64,000 nt of DNA. Origin: a bacterium (lineage in GTDB: Bacteria > Sysuimicrobiota > Sysuimicrobiia > Sysuimicrobiales > Segetimicrobiaceae). Every line of letters starts with the position of its first letter. Position 1 is the stretch's first letter. The notes under the pieces are model-generated. The model was given only the letters and a program-made list of their open reading frames with translations. It had not been told where the DNA came from and did no database searches. The position numbers and the translations under genes are program-made. The stretch spans positions 1 through 64,000 of the forward strand of contig DATGHU010000005.1 in the NCBI GenBank assembly GCA_035307765.1. Direction: 5' to 3'. Below, piece by piece: positions 1-9,002 of this stretch.

Positions 1-348
1 CTCTACCAACCCTCCGTGAAGCTCCTCCGCAAGCAGCGCGTGGGCGCCCGGATCTGCCGCCAGTATGATCGCCCGCAAACGCCCTTCGATCGGCTCCTGG
101 CCTCAGGGGTCGGCGACCCGGCCGCCCTCCGCGCCTTGCAGGGTCTCCGCGCTCGCCTGGATCCCTTTGCCCTGGCGGCCGCCATCGACCGCAAACTCCA
201 GCGGATCTATCGGCTCGCCAATCGTCGGCACACGACCCTGCCGCCCCCTGCCGCCCCCTGCCGTCAGCGCGCGCTTCACCCCACGCCCCCGTCACTGGAA
301 CAACGATTGGCTCTTCCCCACCCGCCCGCACCGTCGCAGCCGCGCTAG
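1..348 (+). CDS. DDE transposase/integrase, C-terminal fragment (5' end outside window)
   Basis: An open frame enters the window at base 1 and ends with a stop at 346-348, leaving about 115 residues. It begins LYQPSVKLLRKQRVGARI and continues with a YDRPQTPFDRLLAS segment. This is the usual C-terminal tail of integrase-core transposases (QPS-x-K, then Y-x-x-P-x-TP-x-x-RLL). The catalytic DDE core would lie left of the window. The last 50 residues are rich in Pro and Arg and look less conserved, so the true end of the conserved protein may be earlier. The fragment could be the end of an intact IS copy or a remnant. No terminal inverted repeat was recognised between it and lgt. Confidence 0.6.
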   Translation, partial: LYQPSVKLLRKQRVGARICRQYDRPQTPFDRLLASGVGDPAALRALQGLRARLDPFALAAAIDRKLQRIYRLANRRHTTLPPPAAPCRQRALHPTPPSLEQRLALPHPPAPSQPR

Positions 349-408
349 GGCCCCGGTAAGAATTTAAATGACGCGACGATCCCCCTCCCGGTTAGATTCT
401 TAAATGAG

Positions 409-436
409 TTGACACGGGCGAGGGACACCCTATACT
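409..436 (+). promoter_or_regulatory. sigma70-type promoter of lgt
   Basis: A perfect -35 TTGACA (409-414) is followed after 16 bases by -10 TATACT (431-436). The expected transcription start, about 443, is only about 4 bases before the lgt start codon at 447. The mRNA would be leaderless or nearly so, and no Shine-Dalgarno sequence is present. Confidence 0.75.
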
Positions 437-446
437 GAGGCCGTCC

Positions 447-1193
447 ATGCACCCGGTGCTCGTGCGACTCGGCCCGTTCCTCCTCCGCTGGTACGGCGCC
501 ATGATGGCCCTGGCGATGACCCTCGGCGTCGCGTTGACCGCCCGCTTCGGCGAGCGGTTTGGGATCGCGAGATCCCTGATCGTCGATTCGCTGGCGTTCC
601 CCTTTCTGGCCACGCTCCTGGTCGGGGCGCGCGTCGGATACGTCGTGTCGCATCCGCAGGAGTTCCTGGGCGACCCTCTGGCGATCATTCGCCCCCCGTA
701 TGCCGGGTTGGCCTCCCACGGCGCGATTGCGTTCGGGCTCGCCTTCCTCGCGCTTTGGTGCCGTCGCCACCGGGTACCGATCTGGCGGCTCACCGATGCG
801 ATGGCGCCGGCGATCCTCGTGGCGATCATCCTCGTGCGGTGGGGGAATCTCATGAACGGGGAGCTGTACGGCGATCCCACGACGCTCCCCTGGGGGATCG
901 TCTTTCCGGGGGTGTCGGGGGGGGCGCGCCACCCGCTCCAGCTCTACGAGATGGCGGGGACCGCGCTCATCCTCGCCTGGATCGTCCGGGCCGGGGGGCG
1001 ACGTCCGTACGACGGCTGGTTGTTTTGGACGGCAATGATCGCGTCGTCGACCCTGCGGTTTCTCCTCGACCTGCTGCGCAGCGCGGACCGCACCGCGGCG
1101 TTTCTGACCTGGGGGCAGATGGCGGCCCTGGTCCTGATCATCTGGGGGATGTGGTTCCTCCGCTCGCACCACGCCGCCGACCGCGCCGGCTAG
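447..1193 (+). CDS. lgt: Prolipoprotein diacylglyceryl transferase Lgt
   Basis: Transfers a diacylglyceryl group from phosphatidylglycerol to the lipobox cysteine of prolipoproteins in the cytoplasmic membrane, the first step of lipoprotein maturation. The 248-residue protein has the family length and about seven hydrophobic segments. Diagnostic stretches are GARVGYV near residue 65, SHGAIAFG near 90 (region of the conserved His), NGELYGDPTTLPWG near 135 and RHPLQLYE near 157. The ATG at 447 lies about 4 bases after the predicted transcription start, so translation is probably leaderless. The gene converges on fixX. Their stop codons share a palindromic CTAG (1190-1193). Confidence 0.93.
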   Translation: MHPVLVRLGPFLLRWYGAMMALAMTLGVALTARFGERFGIARSLIVDSLAFPFLATLLVGARVGYVVSHPQEFLGDPLAIIRPPYAGLASHGAIAFGLAFLALWCRRHRVPIWRLTDAMAPAILVAIILVRWGNLMNGELYGDPTTLPWGIVFPGVSGGARHPLQLYEMAGTALILAWIVRAGGRRPYDGWLFWTAMIASSTLRFLLDLLRSADRTAAFLTWGQMAALVLIIWGMWFLRSHHAADRAG

Positions 1194-1474
1194 CCGTGCT
1201 GCCACTCGATGCCGAAACCTCCCCGCGGCAGCCGCCAATCGATGTTCCGGTAGGGGCAGCCGAGCACGCAGGATGTGCACTCGACGCAGTTGTCGTGGGA
1301 CACCACGATCTTTTCGCTGTCCCAGACGTAGACGTTCGCCGGACAGAAGGTCGTGCAGGGTCTCTTCCACCGCGTCCCGCAGGCCTCCAGGCAGACCCGC
1401 TGGTCCGTGATGCTGATGTGCGACCGCTTGTCGTGTTTCCACCGCAGCATGTAGAGCTTCTCCTCGATTTTCAT
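1190..1474 (-). CDS. fixX: FixX-type ferredoxin partner of ETF-quinone oxidoreductase
   Basis: A 94-residue iron-sulfur protein that delivers electrons between the FixC flavoprotein and the quinone pool. Eight cysteines are visible: 28, 32, 40 and 44, then a classical CxxCxxCxxxCP cluster motif at 63, 66, 69 and 73. Length and the CPYRNIDW ending are typical of FixX. The start chosen is the ATG at 1474, which overlaps the fixC stop as ATGA, so the two are translationally coupled. No fixA or fixB is in the window, so the electron-transfer flavoprotein itself must be encoded elsewhere. The gene converges on lgt with a 4-base stop overlap. Confidence 0.88.
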   Translation of the reverse strand: MKIEEKLYMLRWKHDKRSHISITDQRVCLEACGTRWKRPCTTFCPANVYVWDSEKIVVSHDNCVECTSCVLGCPYRNIDWRLPRGGFGIEWQHG

Positions 1475-2772
1475 CCCATCGCCCTCCACCCTTCGTACGC
1501 ATCGCGGATCAGGCGCCACCACGGCCGCCGGGCGAGCAGCCGGCGGAGGATGCGGCGCTGCTTCTCACGTTTGCCCATACCGTCCACGGTCAACATCTCG
1601 TGGATCGCCTCGCTCAGCAGCTCCGGGTAGATCGCCAGCAGCTCGGCGCGCCGCTCGACCAGGTCGGGCAGGCGCTCGTACTTCCGGAGATCCTGGAGGA
1701 CGAAGGAGGCCTCCAGCAGCTCCCGGTACTGGGACAGCGTCCGGGCGGACCAGTCCCCGCTCCGCTTCGCCTGGATCGCGGTCTCCCCGGCCATGCGCCC
1801 GGCGGCCATCGCCAGGTTGCTCCCCTCGCGGTGGAGGTTATTCACCATCATCGCCGCGTCCCCCACGACCATCACGCCGTCGTCGAAGAGGCGCGGCATC
1901 GCCCGGAAGCCGCCTTCCGGGATCGCATGCGCCAGGTACTCGCGGACCGCGCCGCCCCGCAGGAGGGGGGCGACCATCGGATGCCCCTTGAACCCTTCCA
2001 GCAGATCCCAGGGGGTGATCCGGGTCTCCATGAACTGGGAGATGAGCGCGCCGATCCCGACGGACAACGACTCGCGGTTCGTGTAGATGAAGCCGTACCC
2101 CGCCATCCCGCGGGTCACCGCGCCGTAGACCTCAATCGTCGCGCCGATCCCCGGCTCGAGCGTGAACCGCTCCTCGATCGCTTCTGCCGGCAGCGCGATG
2201 ATCTCCTTCACCACCAGCGCCATCTCGTTGGGCGCCAGCGGTCGGCTCAGCCCGGCCTTCTGCGCGAGGAACGAGTTCGCCCCGTCGGCGATCACCACGA
2301 GGGGGGCGCGCAGGTCCCCGTCCTCGCGGCCGGTGCGGACCCCCACGACCCGACCGCGCTCCCGGATCACATCCTCGACGGTGGTTCCGGGAATCAGCAG
2401 GACGCCCGCGGCCTCCGCCTGCTCCGCAAACCAGGCGTCAAAGGGGACCCGCAGGACGGTGAACGCGTTGGGAGGCTCGGTGGAATGGGGAAGGTGTTTG
2501 TGGCCCGCGGTCACCGCGCTGTCGGCGGTGGTGAGCCACAGCCGCTCATCGGTGACGACCCGCTCCATCGGCGCGCTCTTCCAAAACTCCGGCACGACGT
2601 CGGCCAGCATCCGCCCGTACATCACGCCGCCCATGACGTTCTTCACGCCCGGCCGCTCGCCGCGCTCGAAGAGCACGACGCTGAGGCCGGCGCGCGCCAT
2701 CGTCAGCGCGGCCGACACGCCGCCGGGGCCCGCCCCTACCACGATCGCATCGAACTCCGGGTCGGAAGCCAC
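1471..2772 (-). CDS. fixC: FixC-type electron-transfer flavoprotein:quinone oxidoreductase, flavoprotein subunit
   Basis: FAD-containing dehydrogenase that oxidises reduced electron-transfer flavoprotein and passes electrons, with FixX, to membrane quinone. The 433-residue protein starts with a Rossmann FAD site GAGPGG (13-18) followed by the acidic LFERGE end of the second strand. It has a second FAD motif VMVVGDAA near 297, typical of the GR2/FixC family. The start is a GTG at 2772, eleven bases after the nuoN stop, so fixC-fixX is the tail of the nuo operon. Linkage to complex I suggests co-regulated feeding of the respiratory chain from fatty-acid or amino-acid oxidation. Related geranylgeranyl reductases share the fold, but the adjacent FixX favours FixC. 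Confidence 0.88.
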   Translation of the reverse strand: MASDPEFDAIVVGAGPGGVSAALTMARAGLSVVLFERGERPGVKNVMGGVMYGRMLADVVPEFWKSAPMERVVTDERLWLTTADSAVTAGHKHLPHSTEPPNAFTVLRVPFDAWFAEQAEAAGVLLIPGTTVEDVIRERGRVVGVRTGREDGDLRAPLVVIADGANSFLAQKAGLSRPLAPNEMALVVKEIIALPAEAIEERFTLEPGIGATIEVYGAVTRGMAGYGFIYTNRESLSVGIGALISQFMETRITPWDLLEGFKGHPMVAPLLRGGAVREYLAHAIPEGGFRAMPRLFDDGVMVVGDAAMMVNNLHREGSNLAMAAGRMAGETAIQAKRSGDWSARTLSQYRELLEASFVLQDLRKYERLPDLVERRAELLAIYPELLSEAIHEMLTVDGMGKREKQRRILRRLLARRPWWRLIRDAYEGWRAMG

Positions 2773-2783
2773 GGCCCGAGATT

Positions 2784-4220
2784 CTACCTGACCGCCCGGG
2801 CCGCCTGCTCGACTGCCGCGGTGAACGCCGCGGGGAACACCCCCAGCCAGAGCACGCCCAAGGTGGCGAGCACCAGCGCCGCCCCCACGAACCCGTTGCG
2901 CACCACCTGCACCCCAGGCGGCCCTTCACCACTCCACGCGACGTAGGCGACGCGGAGGTAGTAGTACACGGAGACCACGCTCGTGAGGACGCCCACCAGC
3001 GCGAGGGCGGTCTGGTGCCCCTCTAGGGCGGCGCGGAACAGATACAGCTTGGCGATGAACCCCGCCGTCGGCGGCAGCCCCGCCAGCGACACCATGAACA
3101 CGATCAAGGCGGCGGCGGCCCACGGCGCCCGGCCGGCCAGGCCGGCCAGATCCTCCACCCGGTCGGCCTCCTCCCCTCGCCGCTCGAGCAGCAGCAGCAC
3201 GCCGAACGCTCCCAGGTTCATGCTCGCGTAGACCAGCAGATAGAAGAGCACGCTCGAGACCCCCGCCGCTCCCCCTGCGGCGACCCCGATCAGCAGATAG
3301 CCGGCATGCGCGATCCCCGAGTAGGCCAGGAGCCGCTTGAGGTTCGTCTGGAACAGCGCGGCCAGGTTCCCCACCACCAGCGTCACCATCGCCAGCGCCG
3401 CCAGGATCGGGGCCCACTGCGCGGTGAGCAGGGGGAGGCCCAAAGGAAACACCCGCAGCAACCCGGCGAACGCCCCGATCTTCGCCACGACCGACATGAA
3501 CGCCGTGACCGGGAGCGGTGCCCCCTCATAGACGTCGGGCGCCCAGGCGTGGAAGGGGACCAACGCCGCCTCGAACGCCAGCCCGATGGTGACGAGCCCG
3601 ATCCCAATGCGGAGCAGCGGGGAGGGCGACGCCAGGGCAATCCGGCGGAGGTCGATCGACCCGGCCGCGCCGTAGATCAGCGCGACGCCGTACACGAAGA
3701 AGGCGGTGGCGAAGGCGCCGAGGAGGAGATACTTCAACCCGGCTTCCTGCGACCGCTCGCTCCGCCTCGCCATCCCCGCCAGCACGTACAGGGGCAAGCT
3801 CAACAGCTCGAGGCCCAAGAACAAGGTGATCAGCGTCGCGCTGCCCGCCATCAACATCGCCCCGACCGTGCTCAGCAAGACAAGCGCGTAGTACTCGCCC
3901 GCGGGCAGCCGGACTCGGGTCAGGTAGGCCGGGGAGAGCAGAATGCCGACGCCCGCCGTGGCCAGAGCCGCGAGATCGGCGACCCGGGTCAGGGAATCGC
4001 GGATGTACGTGCCGGCAAACGCCGAGCCGTGCGTTCCGCTCCCCAGATCCCAGATCAGCGCCAGCGCGACCGCGACGAGCGCCCACCACGCCGTGCGCGT
4101 CGTGGGGACCTCGGGTTCGAGCGTCGCCCCGGTGCTCCACGCGTCCTGGAGCAGCACGAAGAACGCTGCCACCACACACACCAGCTCCGGCGCGATCAGC
4201 GCCAGGTCCCCGCCTCTCAC
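2784..4220 (-). CDS. nuoN: NADH-quinone oxidoreductase subunit N
   Basis: Antiporter-like membrane subunit of complex I that takes part in proton pumping. The 478-residue protein is almost entirely hydrophobic, with about 14 membrane segments and the proton-antiporter core (PF00361-type) in its middle, including a segment reading LVPFHAWAPDVYEGAPLPVT. The start chosen is the GTG at 4220, which overlaps the nuoM stop as GTGA and gives the usual family length. A longer in-frame reading would add a charged, low-complexity extension overlapping nuoM and is rejected. It is the last nuo gene before fixC. Confidence 0.95.
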   Translation of the reverse strand: MRGGDLALIAPELVCVVAAFFVLLQDAWSTGATLEPEVPTTRTAWWALVAVALALIWDLGSGTHGSAFAGTYIRDSLTRVADLAALATAGVGILLSPAYLTRVRLPAGEYYALVLLSTVGAMLMAGSATLITLFLGLELLSLPLYVLAGMARRSERSQEAGLKYLLLGAFATAFFVYGVALIYGAAGSIDLRRIALASPSPLLRIGIGLVTIGLAFEAALVPFHAWAPDVYEGAPLPVTAFMSVVAKIGAFAGLLRVFPLGLPLLTAQWAPILAALAMVTLVVGNLAALFQTNLKRLLAYSGIAHAGYLLIGVAAGGAAGVSSVLFYLLVYASMNLGAFGVLLLLERRGEEADRVEDLAGLAGRAPWAAAALIVFMVSLAGLPPTAGFIAKLYLFRAALEGHQTALALVGVLTSVVSVYYYLRVAYVAWSGEGPPGVQVVRNGFVGAALVLATLGVLWLGVFPAAFTAAVEQAARAVR

Positions 4221-5758
4221 CGCGCGCGGCTCCCACTGGCCGCCCCGCGGGCGAGGGGCGCGGCGACCTCCCCCGCCGGGAACCGCTCCAGGAGCGCCTG
4301 CACCGTCGCCTCGCTCCGCACCAGGAGCGGATGCGGGTCGAACCCGACCCATAGGATCGCCGCGATCAGCGGCACAAGGAGCGCGACCTCTCCGCGGCGG
4401 AGGTCCGGCGTCGACCCAAGGCCGTCCCGCAGCGGCCCGTGGAAGATCCGGCCGACGAAGGCGAGCAGGTACGCCGCCGCGATCACAACCCCGAACGTCG
4501 CGATCACCGCGTCGGCCGGCCGCGTCTGAAAGGTCCCCAGGAGAATCAGGAACTCACCGATGAACCCGTTCGTGCCCGGGAGCGCGAGCGACGACAGGAC
4601 CACGATCATCGTCGCGCCGGCCAGCGCCGGGGTAACCGCCGCCAGGCCGCCGTACTCGGCGGCCTCGGTGCGGCCCGTCCGCCGGATGAGCATCCCGGCG
4701 ATCAGGAACAGCGCCCCGGTGCTGATGCCGTGGTTGATCATCTGGATGAGGCTCCCCTGCATCGCCGTCTGGTTGAACGCAAAGATTCCCAGCAGGATGA
4801 ACCCCATGTGGCTCATACTTCCGTAGGCGAGCAGACGGCGCAGATCGCCCTGCGCCCACGCGATCGCGCCGCCGTAGAGGATCCCAATGACGGCGAGCGT
4901 CGAGAGGAGGGGGCCGAACGCGCGCGCCGATGCGGGGAACAGCGGCAGGCAGAACCTCAAGAAGCCGTAGGCTCCGGCCTTCGCCATCACCGCCGCCAGC
5001 AGCACGGTCACCACCGGCGGGGCCGCCGCGTAGGCGTCGGGCAGCCACGTATGCAGCGGCCAGACCGGCATCTTGATCGCGAAGGCCACGGCGAACGCCA
5101 GGAACAGCAGGTCCGCCATCGCCCCGGGGAGCCCCAGCGGATGCGCGAGCAGCGCCGGCAGATCGAAGGTGGGCCGTCCGAGAAGGATCCCGCCCTGGAG
5201 GTACACCGCCACGAGCCCGAGCAGCATCAGCACGCTGCCCGCCATCGTGTAGAGGAAAAATTTGATCGCCGCCGGCGCCCGTCCGGGCCCGCCCCACAGC
5301 GCGATCAAGAAGTACATCGGAATCAGCATCCCCTCCCAGAACACGTAAAACAGGACGAGATCTTGGGCGAGAAACATCCCCAGCATCCCCCCCTCGAGGA
5401 GGAGGATCGTGATCGTCAACGCCTTCGTCCGCCCCTCCACCTGTGTCCCGGCGGCCACGAGCGCCAGAGGGAAGAGCAACGCGGTGAGCGCGACCAGGCT
5501 GACCGATAACCCGTCGACGCCAAGGTGATAGGTCAACCCGGCCACCGGGACCCACGGGACCTTCTCCTCGAACTGCAGCGAGGCCACGCCCGGCACGAAC
5601 CGCCACCACACCAGGGCCGCGATGACAAACACGACCCCGGCGGTGGCGACCCCGATTCGTCGAATCGTGTGTTCGTCTCCCCGGTCCACCGCCGCGACCG
5701 CGGCGGCGCCGGCGAGTGGGAGGACGATCAGCCAGCTGAGCGGGCCCATCAACGCCAC
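4217..5758 (-). CDS. nuoM: NADH-quinone oxidoreductase subunit M
   Basis: Antiporter-like proton-pumping subunit of complex I. The 513-residue polytopic protein carries the conserved TM5 glutamate region FWEGMLIPMYFLI near residue 140 and the proton-channel loop KMPVWPLHTWLPDAY near 230. It also has the IAWAQGDLRRLLAY and SHMGF signature. The start at 5758 overlaps the end of nuoL by 10 bases. Its stop overlaps the nuoN start as GTGA. Confidence 0.96.
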   Translation of the reverse strand: MALMGPLSWLIVLPLAGAAAVAAVDRGDEHTIRRIGVATAGVVFVIAALVWWRFVPGVASLQFEEKVPWVPVAGLTYHLGVDGLSVSLVALTALLFPLALVAAGTQVEGRTKALTITILLLEGGMLGMFLAQDLVLFYVFWEGMLIPMYFLIALWGGPGRAPAAIKFFLYTMAGSVLMLLGLVAVYLQGGILLGRPTFDLPALLAHPLGLPGAMADLLFLAFAVAFAIKMPVWPLHTWLPDAYAAAPPVVTVLLAAVMAKAGAYGFLRFCLPLFPASARAFGPLLSTLAVIGILYGGAIAWAQGDLRRLLAYGSMSHMGFILLGIFAFNQTAMQGSLIQMINHGISTGALFLIAGMLIRRTGRTEAAEYGGLAAVTPALAGATMIVVLSSLALPGTNGFIGEFLILLGTFQTRPADAVIATFGVVIAAAYLLAFVGRIFHGPLRDGLGSTPDLRRGEVALLVPLIAAILWVGFDPHPLLVRSEATVQALLERFPAGEVAAPLARGAASGSRAR

Positions 5759-7650
5759 ATCCAGTAGACGAGGATCAGGAGCGCGCCGACCAGCACAAAC
5801 GCCGCGTAGTGCCGGAGGTATCCCGTCTGGCCGCTCCGGAGCGCCTCCCCGGATCGGCCGATCGTGCGGGCCACCCCGACGACCGCGCCATCGATGACGA
5901 CCCGATCGCCGACCGAGAGCAGCCGGGCCAGCGAACGGGCGGGGCGGGTCACCGCCGCGGCGTAGAGGGCTTCAATATAAAACTGGTGGCTCAGAAGCTG
6001 CGCCAGGGGGAGGATGGTGCCGCGGAGCGCCCGGCGGACGTACGCCAGCCATCCCAGGGCGACGCCGAGGAACGCGACCGCCACGCTGGCGAACACGAGA
6101 ACCCCCTCCGCCACCCCTGAGCCGCCGGCCCGGAGCGCGAACTCCCCGCCCACGCTCAGGACGGGATGGAGGAAACGCTCCAGCGTCCCGGGCCGGCCGA
6201 ACGACCAGCCCAGCGCCCCCCCGATCGCCGCAAGCACGGTGAGCACCCACATCGGCCCGCGCATCGACGGGGGCGGGTCGTGGGCCGCGACGCGCGCGCC
6301 GTTCGTCGGCGTTCCGAGGAACGTCAGCGCGTACGCGCGGACGGTGTAGACCGCGGTGAGCCCCGCCGCCAACACCCCCACCCCCCACAGCCAGACCCGC
6401 GCGTGAAAGGCCTGCGAGAGGATCAGATCCTTGCTGAAGAATCCGCTGAGCGGGGGAATCCCGACGAGGGCCAGACCGCCAACGGCGAACGCCGCAGCCG
6501 TCTGGGGCAGCCGGCGGCCCAACCCGCCCATCCGGCGCATGTCGGTCTCCCCCCCCAGCGCATGCATCACGCTGCCCGCGGCAAGGAACAGCAGGGCCTT
6601 AAAGAAGGCATGCGAGGTCAGGTGGAAAATCCCGGCCCCGAACGCCCCCACCCCGACCGCGAGAAACATGTACCCGAGCTGGCTGATCGTGGAGTAGGCC
6701 AGCACCCGCTTCAGGTCCGGCTCCACGAGGGCCGAGGCCGCGGCGAACACCGCCGTCACCGCTCCCACCGCCGCGATCACATCCATGGCCAGCGGCGCGC
6801 GGAGAAACACGGCGTGCAGCCGCACGATCAGGTAGACTCCGGCCGTCACCATCGTCGCGGCGTGGATCAGCGCGCTCACCGGCGTGGGGCCTTCCATCGC
6901 GTCCGGAAGCCACACGTGCAGCGGGAGCTGCGCCGACTTGCCGGCCGCCCCCGCGAACAAGAGCAGCGCCAGGGCGGTGGCGGCCCCTCCCCCCAGCGCG
7001 AGCCGCCCGGCGGCCTCCCGCGTCATCACCACGAAGTCCGTCGTCCCAAAGATCCCGAACGCCAGAAAGATGCCCAGGAGAAACCCGACGTCGCCGAGGC
7101 GGGTCACGAGAAACGCCTTGACGCCGGCCGCCGCGGCCTGGGGGCGGGCATACCAGAAGGCGATCAAGAGGTAGCTGCAGAGTCCGACCCCCTCCCAGCC
7201 GATGAACATCACGACCAGATTCCCGGCAAGCACGAGGGTGAGCATCGAAGCCATGAACAGGTTCAGGTAGGCGAAATACCGCGCGAACCCCGGATCCTCG
7301 GCCATGTAGCCCACGGAGTAGACGTGGATCAACAGCCCCACGCCGCTGACGACGAGCCCCATCGTCACCGAGAGCTGGTCGACGATCAGGCGCAGCGGGA
7401 CCTGGACCGGCCCGGTGGCGATCCACGAGTAGAGGTCGACGGCTCGCGGCAGGCTCCCGGGCGCCCCCCCGCCGAGCGGAAACCGCTGGATCCACCACAA
7501 GAGCCCGACGGACGCCACGAACGCCGCGGCGACCGTTCCGCAGGCGATGGCGGCGACGGCCGCGCGCCGCAGGCGCGCCCCCCACAGGCCGTTCACCGCC
7601 CATCCGGCCAGCGGCAGCGCGGGGATGAGGACCACGAGGAACGGGATCAT
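5749..7650 (-). CDS. nuoL: NADH-quinone oxidoreductase subunit L
   Basis: The largest antiporter-like subunit of complex I, at the distal end of the membrane arm, with a long lateral amphipathic helix. The 633 residues contain GWEGVGLCSYLLI near 150, the LPLHVWLPDAMEGPTPVSAL channel signature near 245 and DLKRVLAYSTISQLGYM near 312. The C-terminal 150 residues hold the lateral helix and last membrane anchor. It follows nuoK by 24 bases and overlaps nuoM by 10 bases. Confidence 0.96.
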   Translation of the reverse strand: MIPFLVVLIPALPLAGWAVNGLWGARLRRAAVAAIACGTVAAAFVASVGLLWWIQRFPLGGGAPGSLPRAVDLYSWIATGPVQVPLRLIVDQLSVTMGLVVSGVGLLIHVYSVGYMAEDPGFARYFAYLNLFMASMLTLVLAGNLVVMFIGWEGVGLCSYLLIAFWYARPQAAAAGVKAFLVTRLGDVGFLLGIFLAFGIFGTTDFVVMTREAAGRLALGGGAATALALLLFAGAAGKSAQLPLHVWLPDAMEGPTPVSALIHAATMVTAGVYLIVRLHAVFLRAPLAMDVIAAVGAVTAVFAAASALVEPDLKRVLAYSTISQLGYMFLAVGVGAFGAGIFHLTSHAFFKALLFLAAGSVMHALGGETDMRRMGGLGRRLPQTAAAFAVGGLALVGIPPLSGFFSKDLILSQAFHARVWLWGVGVLAAGLTAVYTVRAYALTFLGTPTNGARVAAHDPPPSMRGPMWVLTVLAAIGGALGWSFGRPGTLERFLHPVLSVGGEFALRAGGSGVAEGVLVFASVAVAFLGVALGWLAYVRRALRGTILPLAQLLSHQFYIEALYAAAVTRPARSLARLLSVGDRVVIDGAVVGVARTIGRSGEALRSGQTGYLRHYAAFVLVGALLILVYWMWR

Positions 7651-7674
7651 CCCTGCCGCCGTCCGGTGCGGGCC

Positions 7675-7980
7675 CTACCCGCGGAGGAGGTGCACGTCAT
7701 CGATGTCCACCGTCTCACGGGATCGGAAGATGTCGACGATCATCGCCAATCCGATCACGACCTCCACCGCCGCGACCACCAAGATGAAGAACACCACCAC
7801 CTGGCCGTCCACCGAGCCGTGCAGGCGCGCAAACGTCACCAGGGCCAAGTTGGCCGCGTTGAGCATCAGCTCGATCGACATGAAGACCACCAGCGCGGAC
7901 CGGCGGACGAGCACCCCCACCATCCCCAAGGTAAACAGGACGGCGCTGAGTGCCAGATGGTACGGGGCGGGGACGATCAC
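7675..7980 (-). CDS. nuoK: NADH-quinone oxidoreductase subunit K
   Basis: Small MrpC-like membrane subunit of complex I with three membrane helices. The 101-residue length is the family norm. The core [16 protein letters not shown] contains the conserved membrane glutamate needed for proton translocation. The start chosen is the GTG at 7980, overlapping the nuoJ stop as GTGA. A much longer in-frame reading upstream lies antisense-like across nuoJ and nuoI and is rejected. Confidence 0.95.
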   Translation of the reverse strand: MIVPAPYHLALSAVLFTLGMVGVLVRRSALVVFMSIELMLNAANLALVTFARLHGSVDGQVVVFFILVVAAVEVVIGLAMIVDIFRSRETVDIDDVHLLRG

Positions 7981-8513
7981 CGGCCGCCCTCGCCGCTGCC
8001 GGAGGGGGGCGCTCCGGTCGCGGCCGCGGGAAGCCGCTTCCCCAGCGCAACCGCCCCGATCATCCCGATCAGCAGCACCACGGACGCCGCCTCGAACGGG
8101 AGGAGAAACCGCGAGAAGAGCGCCCGCCCCACGTCCTGAACCGTGCCGAACTCCTCCCCGGTCGCGGCGGGGGGCCGGCCGGCGCCGGCCACGACGAACA
8201 GAAGGACCAGGCCGACCGCCGTGCACAGGGGAATCCCCCAGGCGGTCGGCAGCACGGGGCGGAGCCGAGGCTCCTCTCCGCTGCGCGCGTGGAGGAGCAT
8301 GATGATGAACACGAAGAGCACGACGATCGCCCCGGCATAGATAATCACCTGCAGCGCGGCGATGAACTGCGCGTCGAGGAGGAGGTACTCGACCGCCAGG
8401 CTGCCGAGGACCAGCAGCAGGGACAGCGCGCTGTGGACCGGGCGGCGCGACGCGATCACCCCGACCCCTCCGGCGAGGGCGAGACCGGCCACCACCGCGA
8501 AGAGGACCGCCAT
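7977..8513 (-). CDS. nuoJ: NADH-quinone oxidoreductase subunit J
   Basis: Membrane subunit of complex I with five helices that links the quinone site to the antiporters. The 178-residue protein has the signature [18 protein letters not shown] near residue 57, which includes the TM3 region that forms a pi-bulge in known structures. The C terminus is a short Gly/Ser-rich tail. Its ATG is immediately adjacent to the nuoI stop, and its stop overlaps nuoK. Confidence 0.95.
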   Translation of the reverse strand: MAVLFAVVAGLALAGGVGVIASRRPVHSALSLLLVLGSLAVEYLLLDAQFIAALQVIIYAGAIVVLFVFIIMLLHARSGEEPRLRPVLPTAWGIPLCTAVGLVLLFVVAGAGRPPAATGEEFGTVQDVGRALFSRFLLPFEAASVVLLIGMIGAVALGKRLPAAATGAPPSGSGEGGR

Positions 8514-9002
8514 CTAGATCTCCCGGTTGGGATCCCGTCCCGATTCGCCGGGGACGCGCTCGGTCAGCCGCTCCTTCGTATAGATGAGCGAGTCGCGGGT
8601 GTAGCCGGAGAGCTCGTACTCGTGCCCGAGAACGATGGCACCGGTCGGGCACGCCTCCTCGCAGAACCCGCAGAAGATGCACCGCAGCATGTTGATCTGG
8701 AAGTCGGCGGCGTACCGCTCCCCCTTGGAGATGGGACGCAGCGGATCGTTCTCTTCCGCCCGCACGTAGATCGACTGACTGGGGCAGGTGATCACGCACA
8801 GTTCGCACCCCACGCACCGCTCCATCCCGTCGGCGAAGAGCGTGAGGTAGTGCCGGCCCTTGAACCGTCGCTGGACCGCGGGCTTCTCTTCCGGATAACG
8901 GATCGTGATCGGCCGGCGGAAGAGGTACCGGCCCACGATCCCCAGCCCTTTCACCGTCGCCCAGGTCCGGCGGAGGCGTTCCTCGAGCGCGCCCGGCCTC
9001 AT
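8514..9002 (-). CDS. nuoI: NADH-quinone oxidoreductase subunit I (2x[4Fe-4S])
   Basis: Peripheral-arm ferredoxin subunit carrying clusters N6a and N6b, passing electrons toward N2 and quinone. The 162 residues contain two complete CxxCxxCxxxCP motifs at C63/66/69/73 and C108/111/114/118. The ATG at 9002 overlaps the nuoH stop as ATGA. Longer in-frame starts lie inside nuoH and are not needed. Confidence 0.96.
   Translation of the reverse strand: MRPGALEERLRRTWATVKGLGIVGRYLFRRPITIRYPEEKPAVQRRFKGRHYLTLFADGMERCVGCELCVITCPSQSIYVRAEENDPLRPISKGERYAADFQINMLRCIFCGFCEEACPTGAIVLGHEYELSGYTRDSLIYTKERLTERVPGESGRDPNREI

Noticed and set aside
6166-8139. 657-codon plus-strand open frame opposite nuoL, nuoK and nuoJ
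   Set aside because: Low-complexity Arg/His/Pro composition, antisense to three clear complex I genes, with no ribosome site.
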